From Alphaproteobacteria bacterium MarineAlpha5_Bin9 (GTDB lineage: Bacteria > Pseudomonadota > Alphaproteobacteria > HIMB59 > GCA-002718135): DNA of 64,000 nt. Shown here in pieces: positions 1 to 13,524 of the stretch (the stretch's first letter is position 1; each line of letters opens with the position of its first letter). The notes beneath the pieces were generated by a model that saw only the letters and a program-made list of their open reading frames with translations, made no database searches and was not told where the DNA came from. The stretch spans positions 18,847 to 82,846 of the forward strand of contig PTKV01000006.1 in assembly GCA_002937895.1 (NCBI GenBank), given 5' to 3'. The position numbers were made by a program, and so were the translations under genes.

Positions 1-1449
1 AGAATTTGATTCAATACACGAACCTCGGGGAAATCTAAATGAGGAAGGAGCATCATCAATTAATAATGATGTTCTTATCATTCTTTTGAGTTCCCCTTCG
101 TCACCTGCCGCCATTACTATAAAGTTTGGCAAACATGAAAGATAAACTATATCAAAAGAACCCGCATGCGTAGCACCATCCGCTCCTACTTGACCAGCTC
201 TATCAATTGCAAATCTTACAGGAAGTTTTTGAATTGCAACATCATGAACTATTTGATCATAAGCTCTTTGTAAAAATGTTGAATAAATTGCAGCAAATGG
301 TTTAAGTCCTTCAGTTGCCATACCTGCACACATTGTTACAGCATGTTGCTCAGCAATTCCTACATCAAAAAATCTTGATGCAAATTTTTTTGAAAAAGCA
401 CTTAAACCTGTACCAGAAGTCATTGCTGCAGTTACTGCAACAATCTTGTCATCTTTTTCTGCTTCTTCAATGAGGGTTTCACCAAATATCTTTGAATATG
501 TTTTCAAATTTGATTTATTAGTTGGTTGACCAGAAATAATATCAAATTTATTAACTCCATGAAATTTATCATTTGCATTTTCTGCTGGTGGGTAACCTTT
601 ACCTTTCTTAGTGATAACATGTAAAAAAATTGGTTTATTAAAATTAGAAGATTTAATATTTTGGAGTAGAGGAATAAGATTTTTTATTTTGTGACCATCT
701 AATGGTCCAAGATAATAAAAGCCCATTTCTTCAAATAAAGTTCCCCCTGAAATTAAGCCTTTTGAAAATTCTTCTGCTCGATAAAGAACTTTAGAAAATT
801 GTTTTGGAAATTTTTCAGAAACTTTTTTAACAATGGATCGAATACTTGAATAAGAATTGGAAGATAGAAGTTTAGACAAATATAAACTCATAGCTCCAAC
901 GGGTTTATCTATTGACATTTCATTGTCATTTAAAATTACTATTAATTGTTTATTTGTTGAGCCTGCATTATTCATCGCCTCATAAGCCATTCCAGCACTT
1001 AATGCTCCATCTCCAATTACACAAATAACATTGGATTTTTCTTTTTTTAAATCTTTAGCTATTTTTATTCCTAAACCAGCAGAAATAGATGTAGAACTAT
1101 GAGCTGTTCCAAAAGTATCGTATTCACTTTCTGATCTTTTTACAAAGCCATATAATCCACCTGCTTGTCTGATAGTTTCAATTTTATTTTTTCTACCTGT
1201 AATAATTTTATGAGGATATGATTGATGGCCTACATCCCATATTAATTTATCTTTGGGCGTATCAAAAACATAATGTAATGCAATAGTAAGTTCAACAACT
1301 CCTAGACCAGCTCCTAAATGACCACCAGTTTTTGATACAGCTTCTATTGTCTTTTTTCTTAATTCCGAAGCTACTTGATCTAATTCTAAAAGATTAAATT
1401 TTTTTAAATCAGAAGGAAAATTTATTTTATCTAAATAACTATACTTCAT
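1..1449 (-). CDS. dxs: 1-deoxy-D-xylulose-5-phosphate synthase, 3'-truncated by window edge
   Basis: First enzyme of the MEP isoprenoid pathway: condenses pyruvate and glyceraldehyde-3-phosphate using thiamine diphosphate (ThDP). I translated it directly: 483 codons run from the ATG at 1449 to the left edge without a stop, against a family length of about 620-640, so the C-terminal domain is missing from the window. Visible motifs are the N-terminal [15 protein letters not shown] segment (His44), the ThDP/metal site GDGALSAG (146-153), GIAEQHAV with the conserved Glu367, and RFPRG near the cut end. It follows xseB by 4 bases on the same strand, a common pairing in proteobacteria. Identification is secure. 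Confidence 0.95.
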   Translation of the reverse strand, partial: MKYSYLDKINFPSDLKKFNLLELDQVASELRKKTIEAVSKTGGHLGAGLGVVELTIALHYVFDTPKDKLIWDVGHQSYPHKIITGRKNKIETIRQAGGLYGFVKRSESEYDTFGTAHSSTSISAGLGIKIAKDLKKEKSNVICVIGDGALSAGMAYEAMNNAGSTNKQLIVILNDNEMSIDKPVGAMSLYLSKLLSSNSYSSIRSIVKKVSEKFPKQFSKVLYRAEEFSKGLISGGTLFEEMGFYYLGPLDGHKIKNLIPLLQNIKSSNFNKPIFLHVITKKGKGYPPAENANDKFHGVNKFDIISGQPTNKSNLKTYSKIFGETLIEEAEKDDKIVAVTAAMTSGTGLSAFSKKFASRFFDVGIAEQHAVTMCAGMATEGLKPFAAIYSTFLQRAYDQIVHDVAIQKLPVRFAIDRAGQVGADGATHAGSFDIVYLSCLPNFIVMAAGDEGELKRMIRTSLLIDDAPSSFRFPRGSCIESNS

Positions 1450-1453
1450 TTTA

Positions 1454-1681
1454 CTAAAAATCTTCTTTAGTAATTTTATTATTTTGAATTTTTATTTTTT
1501 TTATTTGTAATTCCACTTTTTTTAACTTTTCCTCACATAATTTTTTTAAGTCTATACCTTTTTCATATAACTCTAACGATTTTTCTAAATCTACATCTCC
1601 AGACTCTAGTTTTTCTACTATTTTTTCTAAAGCTTCTAAATTTTCTTCAAAAGAATTTTCGTTGTCTTTTTTACTTTTCAT
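1454..1681 (-). CDS. xseB: exodeoxyribonuclease VII small subunit
   Basis: Small subunit of ExoVII, which degrades single-stranded DNA together with XseA (not in the window). At 75 aa it has normal family length. The core [19 protein letters not shown], then [11 protein letters not shown] and a C-terminal helix rich in Lys/Glu, match the family signature of two helices. It lies 4 bases upstream of dxs and is probably co-transcribed with it. The N-terminal residues are low-complexity and charged, so the exact start is less certain than the identity. Confidence 0.93.
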   Translation of the reverse strand: MKSKKDNENSFEENLEALEKIVEKLESGDVDLEKSLELYEKGIDLKKLCEEKLKKVELQIKKIKIQNNKITKEDF

Positions 1682-1727
1682 ACTATGAAAAAATATAGTT
1701 GAAAAATCATAACATACAAGTAAAAAA

Positions 1728-2015
1728 TTATTTAGATATTTTTTGTATTACTTTTTTTGACCTTAAGTTGTATATTACACCCTCAAGATGATTTTCTGTA
1801 TCAATAATAATCAGCAAATTATTAGAATCAATCACTTCCAAAGATTCTATCTTTTGATTAGAGTTTAAATTAAGAGAAAATTCAAAAATGTTTTCTTCGT
1901 GATTAAATGAATTTAGAGATGTTTTCTTAAAAATTCCATATATTAAAGCACCTAAGGCTATTATTATTAATATACTTAGAATATATACTATATATTTAAT
2001 TAATTTTTCAAACAT
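1728..2015 (-). CDS. small single-span membrane protein of unknown function (DUF6476-like)
   Basis: 95 aa with one strong membrane segment at about residues 7-28 (IVYILSILIIIALGALIYGIF), followed by a soluble domain of alternating beta-like strands (IESLEVIDSNNLLIIIDTENHLEGVIYNL). Small proteins with this layout are commonly encoded back to back with rluD in alphaproteobacteria and are filed as DUF6476. I assign that family from layout and position, not from a strong motif. Its ATG (2013-2015) overlaps the rluD ATG (2014-2016) on the opposite strand, and no Shine-Dalgarno sequence is visible for either, so one start may lie further in. It precedes xseB by 46 bases. Function unknown. Confidence 0.6.
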   Translation of the reverse strand: MFEKLIKYIVYILSILIIIALGALIYGIFKKTSLNSFNHEENIFEFSLNLNSNQKIESLEVIDSNNLLIIIDTENHLEGVIYNLRSKKVIQKISK

Positions 2016-2985
2016 GCAAAATTATAAAATAATAAAAGTAATTATCGATAATTCACAAAATAATCAACGACTTGATGTAGCTTTAGCTAACAATATATCT
2101 ACATATAGCCGATCACAGATAAAACTATTACTTCTAGACAAAAAAGTTAAAATTTCAAACAAAATTATTAATAATATTTCTCATAAAGTTAAGACAGGAG
2201 AAATTTATACTTTATATTCTCCTGTTAAAAACTTTACTCATCACAAACCACAAAATATCCCTTTAGATATCCATTATGAAGACAAGGATATTATAATAAT
2301 TAATAAAAATTCAGGAATAGTTACGCACCCAGCCCCTGGTAACTACGACAATACTCTTGTAAACGCTTTAATCTATCATACAAAAAACAAATTAAGTAAT
2401 ATTAACGAGACAAATAGACCTGGTATTGTTCATCGTTTAGACAAAGATACAAGTGGCCTTTTGGTTATAGCAAAAAATAATGATTCACATAAAATAATTT
2501 CTGATCAATTTAAAAAACATTCTATTACAAGAAAGTATTTAGCTATAGTTTGGGGAATTCCTAATATAAAAAGTGTTTCTGGTTATATTAATAGACATCA
2601 TATTAATAGAAAAAAAATGTCTTTAAACAAAAATTTAAAAGGTAAATATTCAGAAACTATTATTAAACTTATAAAAAGCTATGGGATTTGTAGTTTAATA
2701 GAATGTGAATTAAAAACAGGAAGAACTCACCAAGTAAGAGTACATATGAACTCAGTTAACCATCCTTTAATTGGTGATAAAACTTATGGATTAAATAAAA
2801 CTAGCAAATATGGAAAAGAAAAAAAATTTATAAAAAAATATTTAATTTGCAAAAATTTTAAGAGACAAGCACTTCATGCAGCAGAATTAGGATTTGTTCA
2901 TCCAAAAACTAAAAAATTCATATATTTTAAGTCCAAAGTTCCAAAAGATATGTTGGATTTGCTTGATAATTTATCTAAGTATTAA
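2014..2985 (+). CDS. rluD: RluA-family 23S rRNA pseudouridine synthase (RluD-like)
   Basis: Converts uridines in 23S rRNA helix 69 to pseudouridine if it is the RluD orthologue. It is 323 aa, as usual for RluD. An N-terminal S4 RNA-binding domain spans about residues 18-65. The catalytic domain carries the RluA signature HRLDKDTSGLLVIAKN with the nucleophilic Asp143, and later KTGRTHQVRVHM and HPLIGDKTYG. It sits 31 bases upstream of rpoH on the same strand, the usual alphaproteobacterial rluD-rpoH pairing. The assignment to RluD rather than RluC or RluA rests on the S4 domain and this neighbourhood. Confidence 0.9.
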   Translation: MQNYKIIKVIIDNSQNNQRLDVALANNISTYSRSQIKLLLLDKKVKISNKIINNISHKVKTGEIYTLYSPVKNFTHHKPQNIPLDIHYEDKDIIIINKNSGIVTHPAPGNYDNTLVNALIYHTKNKLSNINETNRPGIVHRLDKDTSGLLVIAKNNDSHKIISDQFKKHSITRKYLAIVWGIPNIKSVSGYINRHHINRKKMSLNKNLKGKYSETIIKLIKSYGICSLIECELKTGRTHQVRVHMNSVNHPLIGDKTYGLNKTSKYGKEKKFIKKYLICKNFKRQALHAAELGFVHPKTKKFIYFKSKVPKDMLDLLDNLSKY

Positions 2986-3016
2986 AAAATTTATATAGTT
3001 GTGATATTAGCAATTT

Positions 3017-6251
<3,235 letters not shown>

Positions 6252-6259
<8 letters not shown>

Positions 6260-7610
6260 TTAAAATATTTGATACTTCTTCCGATATAGATTTAATAACA
6301 TTTTTAACTTCTGAAATATTTTCACCTTCAACCAATATTCTTATTAATGGCTCCGTGCCTGATTCCCTAATTAAAAGTCTTAGATGGGGATTATTTTTCT
6401 TAAAGGAATCCATTACATTATTAATATTTACCCTAATCTTGCTAGTTAAATTCTTATTTATTTTTATATTAGATTTTTCTTGAGGAAATGATTGATACAA
6501 ATTAAATATTTCACTTACTTTTTTACTATTTTTATTAATTATTTCCAAAATCTTTAAAGCTGTTAAAATTCCATCGCCAGTTTTTGAGTATTCACTTATA
6601 ATTATATGACCGGATTGTTCACCACCTAAAGAATAATTATTTTTTTGTATTTCATTTATTACATTTATATCTCCAACAGAAGTTCTAATTAAATTAACTT
6701 TTAATTTTTTATTCAAATAATTTTCAAATCCCAAATTGGACATTATAGTAGATACGACAGTTTTTTTATTCAATTTATCATAAGAGAGTAAATCTTTTGC
6801 TAAAAGAGATAAGATTTTATCTCCATCTATAGTTTCTCCATTTTCATCAACAATTATTAAACGATCACCATCTCCATCAAAAGCAAAACCTATATCAGAC
6901 TTTGTTTCAACTACTTTTTCTGATAATTTTTTTACATTTACTGCGCCACAGTCTTTGTTAATATTAATTCCATTTGGTTGATCTGATATTCTGATGACAT
7001 TACATCCTAATTCCCAGAAAATTGTTGGTGCAACTTGATAAGTAGCTCCATTAGCACAATCAATTACTACTTTTATTTTTTTAAAATCAATATTTTTTTC
7101 TAAAGTTGATTTTAAATATTCAGAATATCTTCCTATAGTATCATCTAATCTTCTTACTGTGCCACTATTATAACCGCTTGCAGATATACTTTTATATAAT
7201 TTTTCATTAAAAATAATTTTTTCAATTTCATTTTCAGTTTCTTTTTTAAATTTATCTCCATTAAAATCAAAAAATTTTAATCCATTATACTCATAAGTAT
7301 TATGTGATGCAGTGATCATAACACCTAGATCAGCTCGCAAAGATCTGATAAGCATTGATAAGGCTGGCGTAGGAAGTGGTCCAGTTAAAATCACATCCAT
7401 TCCCATTGAAACAAACCCAGAGGTCATTAATGGTTCAAATAAATATCCAGATAACCTTGTATCCTTGGAAATTATAATTCTTTTTTTATTATTATTTTTT
7501 ATCTTTAATATATGACCAATAGTTTTAGCAATTTTTAAACATGTGTCAGGAGTCATTGGTTCTTCATTAACCTTGCATCTTACTCCGTCTGTGCCAAAAA
7601 TTTTTTGCAT
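6252..7610 (-). CDS. glmM: phosphoglucosamine mutase
   Basis: Interconverts glucosamine-6-phosphate and glucosamine-1-phosphate for UDP-GlcNAc, peptidoglycan and LPS synthesis. The 452 aa match the family. The N-terminal FGTDGVR motif is at 5-11, the phosphoserine loop TASHN at 100-104 (Ser102), the metal loop FDGDGDR at 244-250, and the phosphate-binding RESGTEPLIR near the C-terminus. Its position next to ftsH is the classic ftsH-glmM arrangement, here without folP between them. It overlaps hisZ by 8 bases. Confidence 0.97.
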
Positions 7611-7658
7611 GGCGTCTTTTATTTAAAATTTGTGAATAAAGATAGTTATTTTAAAAAA

Positions 7659-9563
7659 TTACTGAGTTTGGGGACTGATTTTATTACCAGATTTTGGAAC
7701 AGATTGTTTAGTTGGTGATTCATCAATTTGATTATTATCATCATCAATATCTCTTGTTGGGGGAATTCCTTTTATTAAATCTTTAATTTCATCGCCCGAT
7801 AAAGTTTCGTATTCTAACAATCCTTTAGCTACTACGTGAAGCTCTTCAATGTTATCATTCAAAATTTTTCTACATTTTTTTTCAGCTTCATCTATAATTC
7901 TTCGAGTTTCTTCATCAATCAATTTTGCAGTTGCATCTGAAATATTCTTTGATTGAGTTACTGAATGACCAAGAAAAACTTCTTCACTATCATTATTATA
8001 TCTCAGTCGTCCTAGTTTTTCACTCATACCCCACTCTGTCACCATTTTTTTTGCAAGATTTGTAACCATTTGAATATCACTTGCAGCTCCATTAGTAATT
8101 TTTTCTTTTCCAAAAATAATTTCCTCTGCAATTCTTCCTCCCATTGCTATAACTAAATGAGCCTCCATTTGATCTTGCTTCATTGATAATTGATCTTTTT
8201 CAGGCAATCTCATTACCATACCTAAAGCTCGTCCTCTGGGAATAATTGTTGCCTTATGAATAGGATCTGACTCAGACGAATGTAATGTTGCAACTGCATG
8301 ACCAGCTTCGTGATAAGCAGTAAGCTTTTTCTCATCTTCAGTCATAACCATTGATCTTCTTTCTGCTCCCATCATAACTTTATCTTTAGCCTCTTCAAAA
8401 TCTTCAAAAGTTACAAGACGTTTGTTTTTTCTTGCAGCTAATAGTGCAGCCTCATTGACTAAATTCGCTAAATCTGCTCCTGAAAAGCCTGGTGTTCCTC
8501 TAGCAATTATTTTAGGATCAAATTTTGGTGAAACTTTTATTTTTTTTATATGAACTTTTAAAATTTTATCTCTTCCTATAATATCTGGATTTGATATTGT
8601 AACTTGTCTATCAAATCTTCCTGGTCTTAATAAAGCTGGATCCAAAACATCAGGCCTATTTGTTGCTGCAATTATTATAACACCTTCATTTGTTTCAAAA
8701 CCATCCATTTCTACTAAAAGTTGATTAAGTGTTTGTTCTCTTTCATCATTACCTCCACCCAATCCAGCGCCTCTATGTCTTCCAACTGCATCAATTTCGT
8801 CTATAAAAATAATGCATGGAGCATTTTTTTTGCCTTGCTCAAACATATCCCTAACTCTACTTGCTCCAACTCCAACAAACATTTCAACAAAATCAGATCC
8901 AGATATAGAAAAAAACGGGACACCAGCTTCTCCAGCTATAGCTTTAGCAAGTAAAGTTTTACCAGTTCCTGGAGGTCCTACTAAAAGAGCTCCCTTGGGA
9001 ATTTTACCACCAAGTTTAGAAAACTTTTGTGGATCTTTTAAAAATTCTACAACTTCTTCAAGTTCCTGTTTAGCTTCATCAATTCCAGCAACATCATTAA
9101 ATGTAATCTTACCAATAGCCTCTCTAAGAAGTTTAGCCTTAGATTTTCCAAAACCCATTGCCTTTCCTCCACCAGATTGCATTTGTCTCATAAAAAAAAT
9201 CCATATTCCAATCAATAAAAGCATAGGAAACCAAGAAAGCAGAACACTCAATAATGGATGCATTCCTCTCCCAACAGGTTCGGCATTAATTCTAACTCCA
9301 TTAGAGTTTAGTTTATCAATTAAATTTGGATAATCTGGAGAATATGTATTGAAAGATCTTCCATCTTCAAAAAAGCCTTGAACATCATTTCCTTTAATAT
9401 TAACTTCAGATACTACACCAGAGTCTACTGCTGCAATAAAATCAGAAAAAGAAATACTTGGACTACTTCTATTTGAAGATGCTCCTTGAAACAAATTAAA
9501 TAGGGCTATTAATAAAAATCCTAAGATTAACCAAAGAGCAATATTTTTTCCGAAATTTTTCAT
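7659..9563 (-). CDS. ftsH: ATP-dependent zinc metalloprotease FtsH
   Basis: Membrane-anchored AAA+ protease that degrades misfolded membrane proteins and, in other bacteria, sigma-32. It is 634 aa. Two membrane segments (about 8-26 and 103-124) flank a periplasmic domain. The AAA module has Walker A GPPGTGKT (196-203), Walker B IIFIDEID (Asp255, Glu256) and an SRH segment ending in RPGRFDRQ. The zinc site HEAGH is at 418-422. The C-terminal tail is hydrophilic and variable. It lies 53 bases downstream of tilS in the conserved tilS-ftsH-glmM order. RpoH is encoded 4 kb away, so a feedback loop is plausible but not shown. Confidence 0.98.
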   Translation of the reverse strand: MKNFGKNIALWLILGFLLIALFNLFQGASSNRSSPSISFSDFIAAVDSGVVSEVNIKGNDVQGFFEDGRSFNTYSPDYPNLIDKLNSNGVRINAEPVGRGMHPLLSVLLSWFPMLLLIGIWIFFMRQMQSGGGKAMGFGKSKAKLLREAIGKITFNDVAGIDEAKQELEEVVEFLKDPQKFSKLGGKIPKGALLVGPPGTGKTLLAKAIAGEAGVPFFSISGSDFVEMFVGVGASRVRDMFEQGKKNAPCIIFIDEIDAVGRHRGAGLGGGNDEREQTLNQLLVEMDGFETNEGVIIIAATNRPDVLDPALLRPGRFDRQVTISNPDIIGRDKILKVHIKKIKVSPKFDPKIIARGTPGFSGADLANLVNEAALLAARKNKRLVTFEDFEEAKDKVMMGAERRSMVMTEDEKKLTAYHEAGHAVATLHSSESDPIHKATIIPRGRALGMVMRLPEKDQLSMKQDQMEAHLVIAMGGRIAEEIIFGKEKITNGAASDIQMVTNLAKKMVTEWGMSEKLGRLRYNNDSEEVFLGHSVTQSKNISDATAKLIDEETRRIIDEAEKKCRKILNDNIEELHVVAKGLLEYETLSGDEIKDLIKGIPPTRDIDDDNNQIDESPTKQSVPKSGNKISPQTQ

Positions 9564-9616
9564 TAACTATTTATAAATAGGTATTAATTTAAATAATGCA
9601 ATAGATTTAAACATTT

Positions 9617-10588
9617 TTAAGAATAATTCCTATTAATTGATATCTCATAGTTATATCTAGAAACATTAATATTTAAGGATTTAATTGGTATATTAATATT
9701 TTTATTTAGATTTTTTATAATCTTTTCAATTTTTTTTGATCTTATAAAGATAGATTGATGTTTATTAAAAAACAACATTAAAATCGTAAGAATTTTAATT
9801 TTAATATCTATTTCTAATCTTAAGTATAATTTAGCATTAATTATTATTTGCTTATTACTATTTTCAATAATAATTAAGTGTAAAATTTGAAATATCATTT
9901 TATTATAAAAAAAATAATTTTTTCTTACTAATAAAAAATCGGACAAAGCTTCCCTGTACATTTGTTTATTTGAACTCAAAAATTTTCTTACAATAACTCT
10001 GGTATATTTTATATTATCATTACTTGGATCACTTAAATATTTTAATTTGTTTTTAAAATTAAATTTTAAAATCTGGCTTTTTTTAAAATTTAATAGTGGT
10101 CTAATAATTTGGATTTCATTTATAGAGTTAATATAATTCATAGAATTTAAACCAGTTAAATTACTGCCTGCAATTTTTCTAATCATATATGTTTCTAAAT
10201 TATCATCAAAATGATGTCCTAAAAAAAGATGAAAAATATTATTTTTTTTACAATATTTGGTAAGTATTTCAAATCTATTATGTCTTGCTTCTGAAATAGA
10301 TTTATTTTTTACTTTTTTTAATTTTACATTTAAGATTTTATTTTTAATTTTATTCTTATCTAAATATTTTTTTGTTATTAAAGAGTCTTTTTTTGATGAA
10401 GTTCTCATCTTGTGATCAATTATCAAGGCGATAATACTTCCCTTATGTTTTGAGATCCATTTATTAAGTAAAAAAACTAGAGCTATACTATCTGGCCCGC
10501 CTGAAACCCCTACTGCTATTTGAGGTTTATTTTCATGTAAAAATTTTTTATTTAAATCTTTGTAAAAATTTGGAAGATTAAATACCAT
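9617..10588 (-). CDS. tilS: tRNA(Ile)-lysidine synthase
   Basis: Modifies C34 of tRNA-Ile(CAU) to lysidine so that it reads AUA. The N-terminal PP-loop ATPase motif SGGPDS is at 29-34, followed by HHFDDNLETYMIRKIAGSNLTGL, typical of TilS. At 323 aa it is short for the family (about 430 in E. coli). The catalytic N-terminal domain is complete and the C-terminal substrate-recognition domains are reduced, as often in small genomes. It lies 8 bases after cpoB in the standard order. AUA codons are abundant in this AT-rich genome, so the enzyme should be essential. Confidence 0.93.
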   Translation of the reverse strand: MVFNLPNFYKDLNKKFLHENKPQIAVGVSGGPDSIALVFLLNKWISKHKGSIIALIIDHKMRTSSKKDSLITKKYLDKNKIKNKILNVKLKKVKNKSISEARHNRFEILTKYCKKNNIFHLFLGHHFDDNLETYMIRKIAGSNLTGLNSMNYINSINEIQIIRPLLNFKKSQILKFNFKNKLKYLSDPSNDNIKYTRVIVRKFLSSNKQMYREALSDFLLVRKNYFFYNKMIFQILHLIIIENSNKQIIINAKLYLRLEIDIKIKILTILMLFFNKHQSIFIRSKKIEKIIKNLNKNINIPIKSLNINVSRYNYEISINRNYS

Positions 10589-10596
10589 AATGTAAA

Positions 10597-11472
10597 TTAA
10601 TTACATTTAATTTCATCTTTTTTTAAATTAATTTTATTTACAAGTCTATTTTGAGGAAACTTTAAAATAAATTGATTTAACGTATCACAAGCTTCATTTA
10701 TTTTTTCAATATTAATTAGTGAGTCTGCCAATTTGTATAAACTCTCAGGAGCTTTAACACTTTCAGGATATTTTTGATAACTTTCAGCAAAAATTAAAGC
10801 AGCTTCTCTAAATTCTTTTTTTAAAAGATATATCTCACCAAGCCAATAACTTGCGGATCCTGATAAATTATTATTGGGATGATCTAAAATAAAAATCTTT
10901 AGATATTCTTCAGCTTGATCAAATTTTTGAGAACGCAAAAGATCAAATGCTTCCTGATATTGCTCATCAACAGATACGTACTTCTTTTTTTCTTGTAAGT
11001 TATTTTCATTGTTTGATATATCTGACAAATCTTCAGAACCTATTGTTATCGAACCTAAAGTATTATTTTCTTTATCTAATGGCTTATTAAGATTATTTGT
11101 TGTTTCTGTCTCTATTTGATTTTTATTAGAGGATTGAGATAGAAGAATATTATTCAAGTTTATTGAAAGCTCTTCTAAAGTTTGTTGTATTTTTTCTATA
11201 TCAAAAACTAAATTTTCATAATTTAAATTAATACCTTGTAGTTCTTTTTCAATATCTCTTATTCGCATATCAAAAACAGTTATTTCAGAAATATTTTTAT
11301 TATCTACTTTGTTATTGTCGTTATCATTATTTGAATATAAATCCTTTTGTAAATCTGAAATATTTTTTTCTATACTTCTTAACTGTTGCTTAATTTGATT
11401 AAGAGATTCATCACTATAAATAGTTTTGGAAAACATTATTAATAGCAGTATATAAAAAAATATTTTTTTCAT
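10597..11472 (-). CDS. cpoB: Tol-Pal system protein CpoB (YbgF), periplasmic TPR protein
   Basis: Coordinates Tol-Pal outer-membrane constriction with septal peptidoglycan synthesis in characterised species. The 291 aa start with a signal peptide (about 1-20, FYILLLIMFSKTIYS). A coiled-coil trimerisation region follows to about 120, then a Ser/Asn-rich linker. The C-terminal TPR domain carries the repeated pattern YQEAFDLLRSQKFDQAEEYL, ASYWLGEIYLLKKEFREAALIF and SLYKLADSLINIEKINEAC. A hairpin with a minus-strand T-rich tail (11508-11534) separates it from pal upstream. Confidence 0.9.
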   Translation of the reverse strand: MKKIFFYILLLIMFSKTIYSDESLNQIKQQLRSIEKNISDLQKDLYSNNDNDNNKVDNKNISEITVFDMRIRDIEKELQGINLNYENLVFDIEKIQQTLEELSINLNNILLSQSSNKNQIETETTNNLNKPLDKENNTLGSITIGSEDLSDISNNENNLQEKKKYVSVDEQYQEAFDLLRSQKFDQAEEYLKIFILDHPNNNLSGSASYWLGEIYLLKKEFREAALIFAESYQKYPESVKAPESLYKLADSLINIEKINEACDTLNQFILKFPQNRLVNKINLKKDEIKCN

Positions 11473-11507
11473 TTTTAAATCTTAATAAATTTTTAAGACA
11501 AAAATAA

Positions 11508-11534
11508 GGCGCTATCTTTAAATAAGATAACGCC
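11508..11534 (-). terminator. intrinsic terminator downstream of pal
   Basis: GGCG-C-TATCTT pairs with AAGATA-A-CGCC across a 5-base loop (one internal mismatch). On the minus strand the stem is followed by TTATTTTTG. It should end or attenuate the pal transcript, leaving cpoB-tilS-ftsH to partial read-through or a separate promoter. The plus-strand flank is not T-rich, so it works in one direction only. Confidence 0.7.
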
Positions 11535-11563
11535 AAATTCTATTATGTATTAAGGAAAATAAT

Positions 11564-12070
11564 TTAATTTACAGTTGTTACTGATCTTCTATTTTGACTC
11601 CATGCGCCATCATTTGAACCTATAACAGCTGGTCTTTCTTTTCCATAACTAATAGTTGAAACTCTAGATGATGAAACACCTAAACTTATCAAATAATTTT
11701 TTACAGCCTGAGCTCTTTTTTCTCCTAAGGCAAGATTGTATTCTCTTGTTCCTCTTTCATCACAATGACCTTCGATAATTACTGAAACATCACTGTGCTG
11801 TTTCATCCAAGCAGCTTGATCTTGTAATAATTCTTGTGCATCTGCATCTAAATCAAAACTATCATAACCAAAGAAAACTCTATCGCCAACATTTACTATT
11901 AAATCCTCTTGCGAACCAGAAATAATTCCTGATCCTGAAGTTTCAGTTAATGTTCCTATTGAGTCAGTTGAAGAGCCGCTACCAGAAGAGTCAGCTGAAT
12001 CTTTTGGTGTTGTAGCACATGCAGATATAAAAATAATAATAAAAATTGAAAATAAAAACTTCTTTAACAT
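11564..12070 (-). CDS. pal: peptidoglycan-associated outer-membrane lipoprotein Pal
   Basis: Anchors the outer membrane to peptidoglycan and interacts with TolA and TolB. It is 168 aa. A lipoprotein signal with lipobox ISAC puts the lipidated Cys at 18. A Ser/Gly/Thr-rich linker runs to about 55, then an OmpA-like domain with FGYDSFDLDADAQ, EGHCDERGTREYNLALGEKRA and QNRRSVTTV. A strong ribosome-binding site (AGGGAGA) precedes the ATG. A 116-base gap separates it from tolB, so pal probably has its own promoter. Confidence 0.96.
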   Translation of the reverse strand: MLKKFLFSIFIIIFISACATTPKDSADSSGSGSSTDSIGTLTETSGSGIISGSQEDLIVNVGDRVFFGYDSFDLDADAQELLQDQAAWMKQHSDVSVIIEGHCDERGTREYNLALGEKRAQAVKNYLISLGVSSSRVSTISYGKERPAVIGSNDGAWSQNRRSVTTVN

Positions 12071-12186
12071 TCTTGTCTCCCTAATACATTTTAGTTAAAT
12101 ATGTAAGAATAAAACATTTAGTATTTCTAGCATTTTTTTTGCTATTTCATATAACTATTTAACAATAACGTTAAATTTTTATCACT

Positions 12187-13524
12187 TTAGTGCATTAATG
12201 GCGACCAAGCTGGGTCTGACCCCCCTAAAGGGGTAATTATCTTTCTTTCGTTATATCCAGTTAAATCAATAGAATATAGGTTAGAATCCCCTCCAGAACC
12301 ATCTTCAGCTGTTCTTTCTTCCTTAAAATACATTAAATACCTACCATTAGGGGCCCAAGTTGGCCCTTCAACGTGATAGGCTTTTGCTATCATTCTTTCA
12401 TTAGAGCCATCTGTATCCATAACACCTATGTAAAATTGTCCACCTTCTTGTTTTGTAAAAGCTATCATATCACCCCTTGGAGACCATACTGGAGTATAGT
12501 AACTGCCTCCTTCTCTGCTTATCCTTTTTATATTTTTCCCATTTGAGTCAGCAACATATAAATGTCTTCGTCCTGTTCTATCTGAATTAAAGACAATCTT
12601 TTTTGCATCAGGAGAAAAACTAGCAGAAACATCTATTGCTGTACTATTTGTAATTCTTTTTTTACTCCTTGTTTCTAAATCAAGTATGTATATTTCTGAA
12701 TTTCCAATTTCGGGATCTGAATAAGACATTATAATTTTTTTTCCATCAGGAGAAAAACGCGGGGCAAATGTCATTCCAGGAAAATCACCAACAATTTCTT
12801 GTTTTCCTGTTTCTATATCAAAAATAAAAACTCTTGGAGCTTTTGTATTTACATATGACATATATGTAATTTTTTGTGAATTCGGTGAAAAACGAGGAGT
12901 CAAAACGAGATAGGAACCATCAGTTAAAAATTTATGATTTGCCTGATCTTGATCCATTATTGCTAATCTTTTTTGTCTATTTTCTTTTGTGCCTGTTTCA
13001 GCAACGTAAACAACTCTTGTATCAAAATAACCACCTTCACCTGTTATTCTTTCAAAAATTATATCTGATATAATATGAGAAACTCTTCTCCAATTATTTT
13101 CTGAGGTTTCAAATCTTTTTCCTAGTAATTGTTTTTGAGCAAAAACATCATATAACCTAAACTCAACAGCAATTCTATTTTCAGACTTTGTTACATTTCC
13201 AGAAATCAAGTGTTGAGCTTTTATTATTTTCCAATCTTCAAACCGAGGCTGATTTGAAAGAGAAGATATATCCTGAATAAAAGATTTTTTATTTAAAGGA
13301 GAAAATAAACCAGATCTTTCTAAGTTATCAGAAATTACTTGTGAAATATTTTTTCCAATCTTCAAAACCTCATCTTTATTTGAATAAAAATCAGTAACTG
13401 CTACTGGGGTAGGCTTCACTGAACCTTGAGTTAAAGTGACCTCAAGAGCAAATAAATTAAGCATTGAAGAAAAATAAATAACTATTAAACTTAAAACTAT
13501 ATTTAAATAATTTTTAGAAATCAT
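12187..13524 (-). CDS. tolB: Tol-Pal system periplasmic protein TolB
   Basis: Periplasmic beta-propeller protein that binds Pal and TolA. The 445 aa include a signal peptide (about 1-26, LSLIVIYFSSMLNLFA) and an N-terminal alpha/beta domain to about 165. A six-bladed propeller of WD40-like PD40 repeats follows: FSPNSQKITYMS, FSPDGKKIIMSYS, FSPDAKKIVFNSDRTGRRHLY, WSPRGDMIAFTK, WAPNGRYLMYFKE. Its start overlaps the tolA stop by 4 bases, indicating translational coupling. Confidence 0.97.
   Translation of the reverse strand: MISKNYLNIVLSLIVIYFSSMLNLFALEVTLTQGSVKPTPVAVTDFYSNKDEVLKIGKNISQVISDNLERSGLFSPLNKKSFIQDISSLSNQPRFEDWKIIKAQHLISGNVTKSENRIAVEFRLYDVFAQKQLLGKRFETSENNWRRVSHIISDIIFERITGEGGYFDTRVVYVAETGTKENRQKRLAIMDQDQANHKFLTDGSYLVLTPRFSPNSQKITYMSYVNTKAPRVFIFDIETGKQEIVGDFPGMTFAPRFSPDGKKIIMSYSDPEIGNSEIYILDLETRSKKRITNSTAIDVSASFSPDAKKIVFNSDRTGRRHLYVADSNGKNIKRISREGGSYYTPVWSPRGDMIAFTKQEGGQFYIGVMDTDGSNERMIAKAYHVEGPTWAPNGRYLMYFKEERTAEDGSGGDSNLYSIDLTGYNERKIITPLGGSDPAWSPLMH

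Noticed and set aside
8812..9333. Long plus-strand open frame (173 codons) opposite ftsH
   Set aside because: It lies wholly antisense to the conserved, motif-complete ftsH. Its product is a Pro/Ser/Leu-rich string with no recognisable fold and mirrors the codon bias of the real gene.
9567..9580. Perfect palindrome CTATTTATAAATAG upstream of ftsH
   Set aside because: It is composed almost only of A and T in an AT-rich gap. It may overlap a promoter but nothing distinguishes it from chance.
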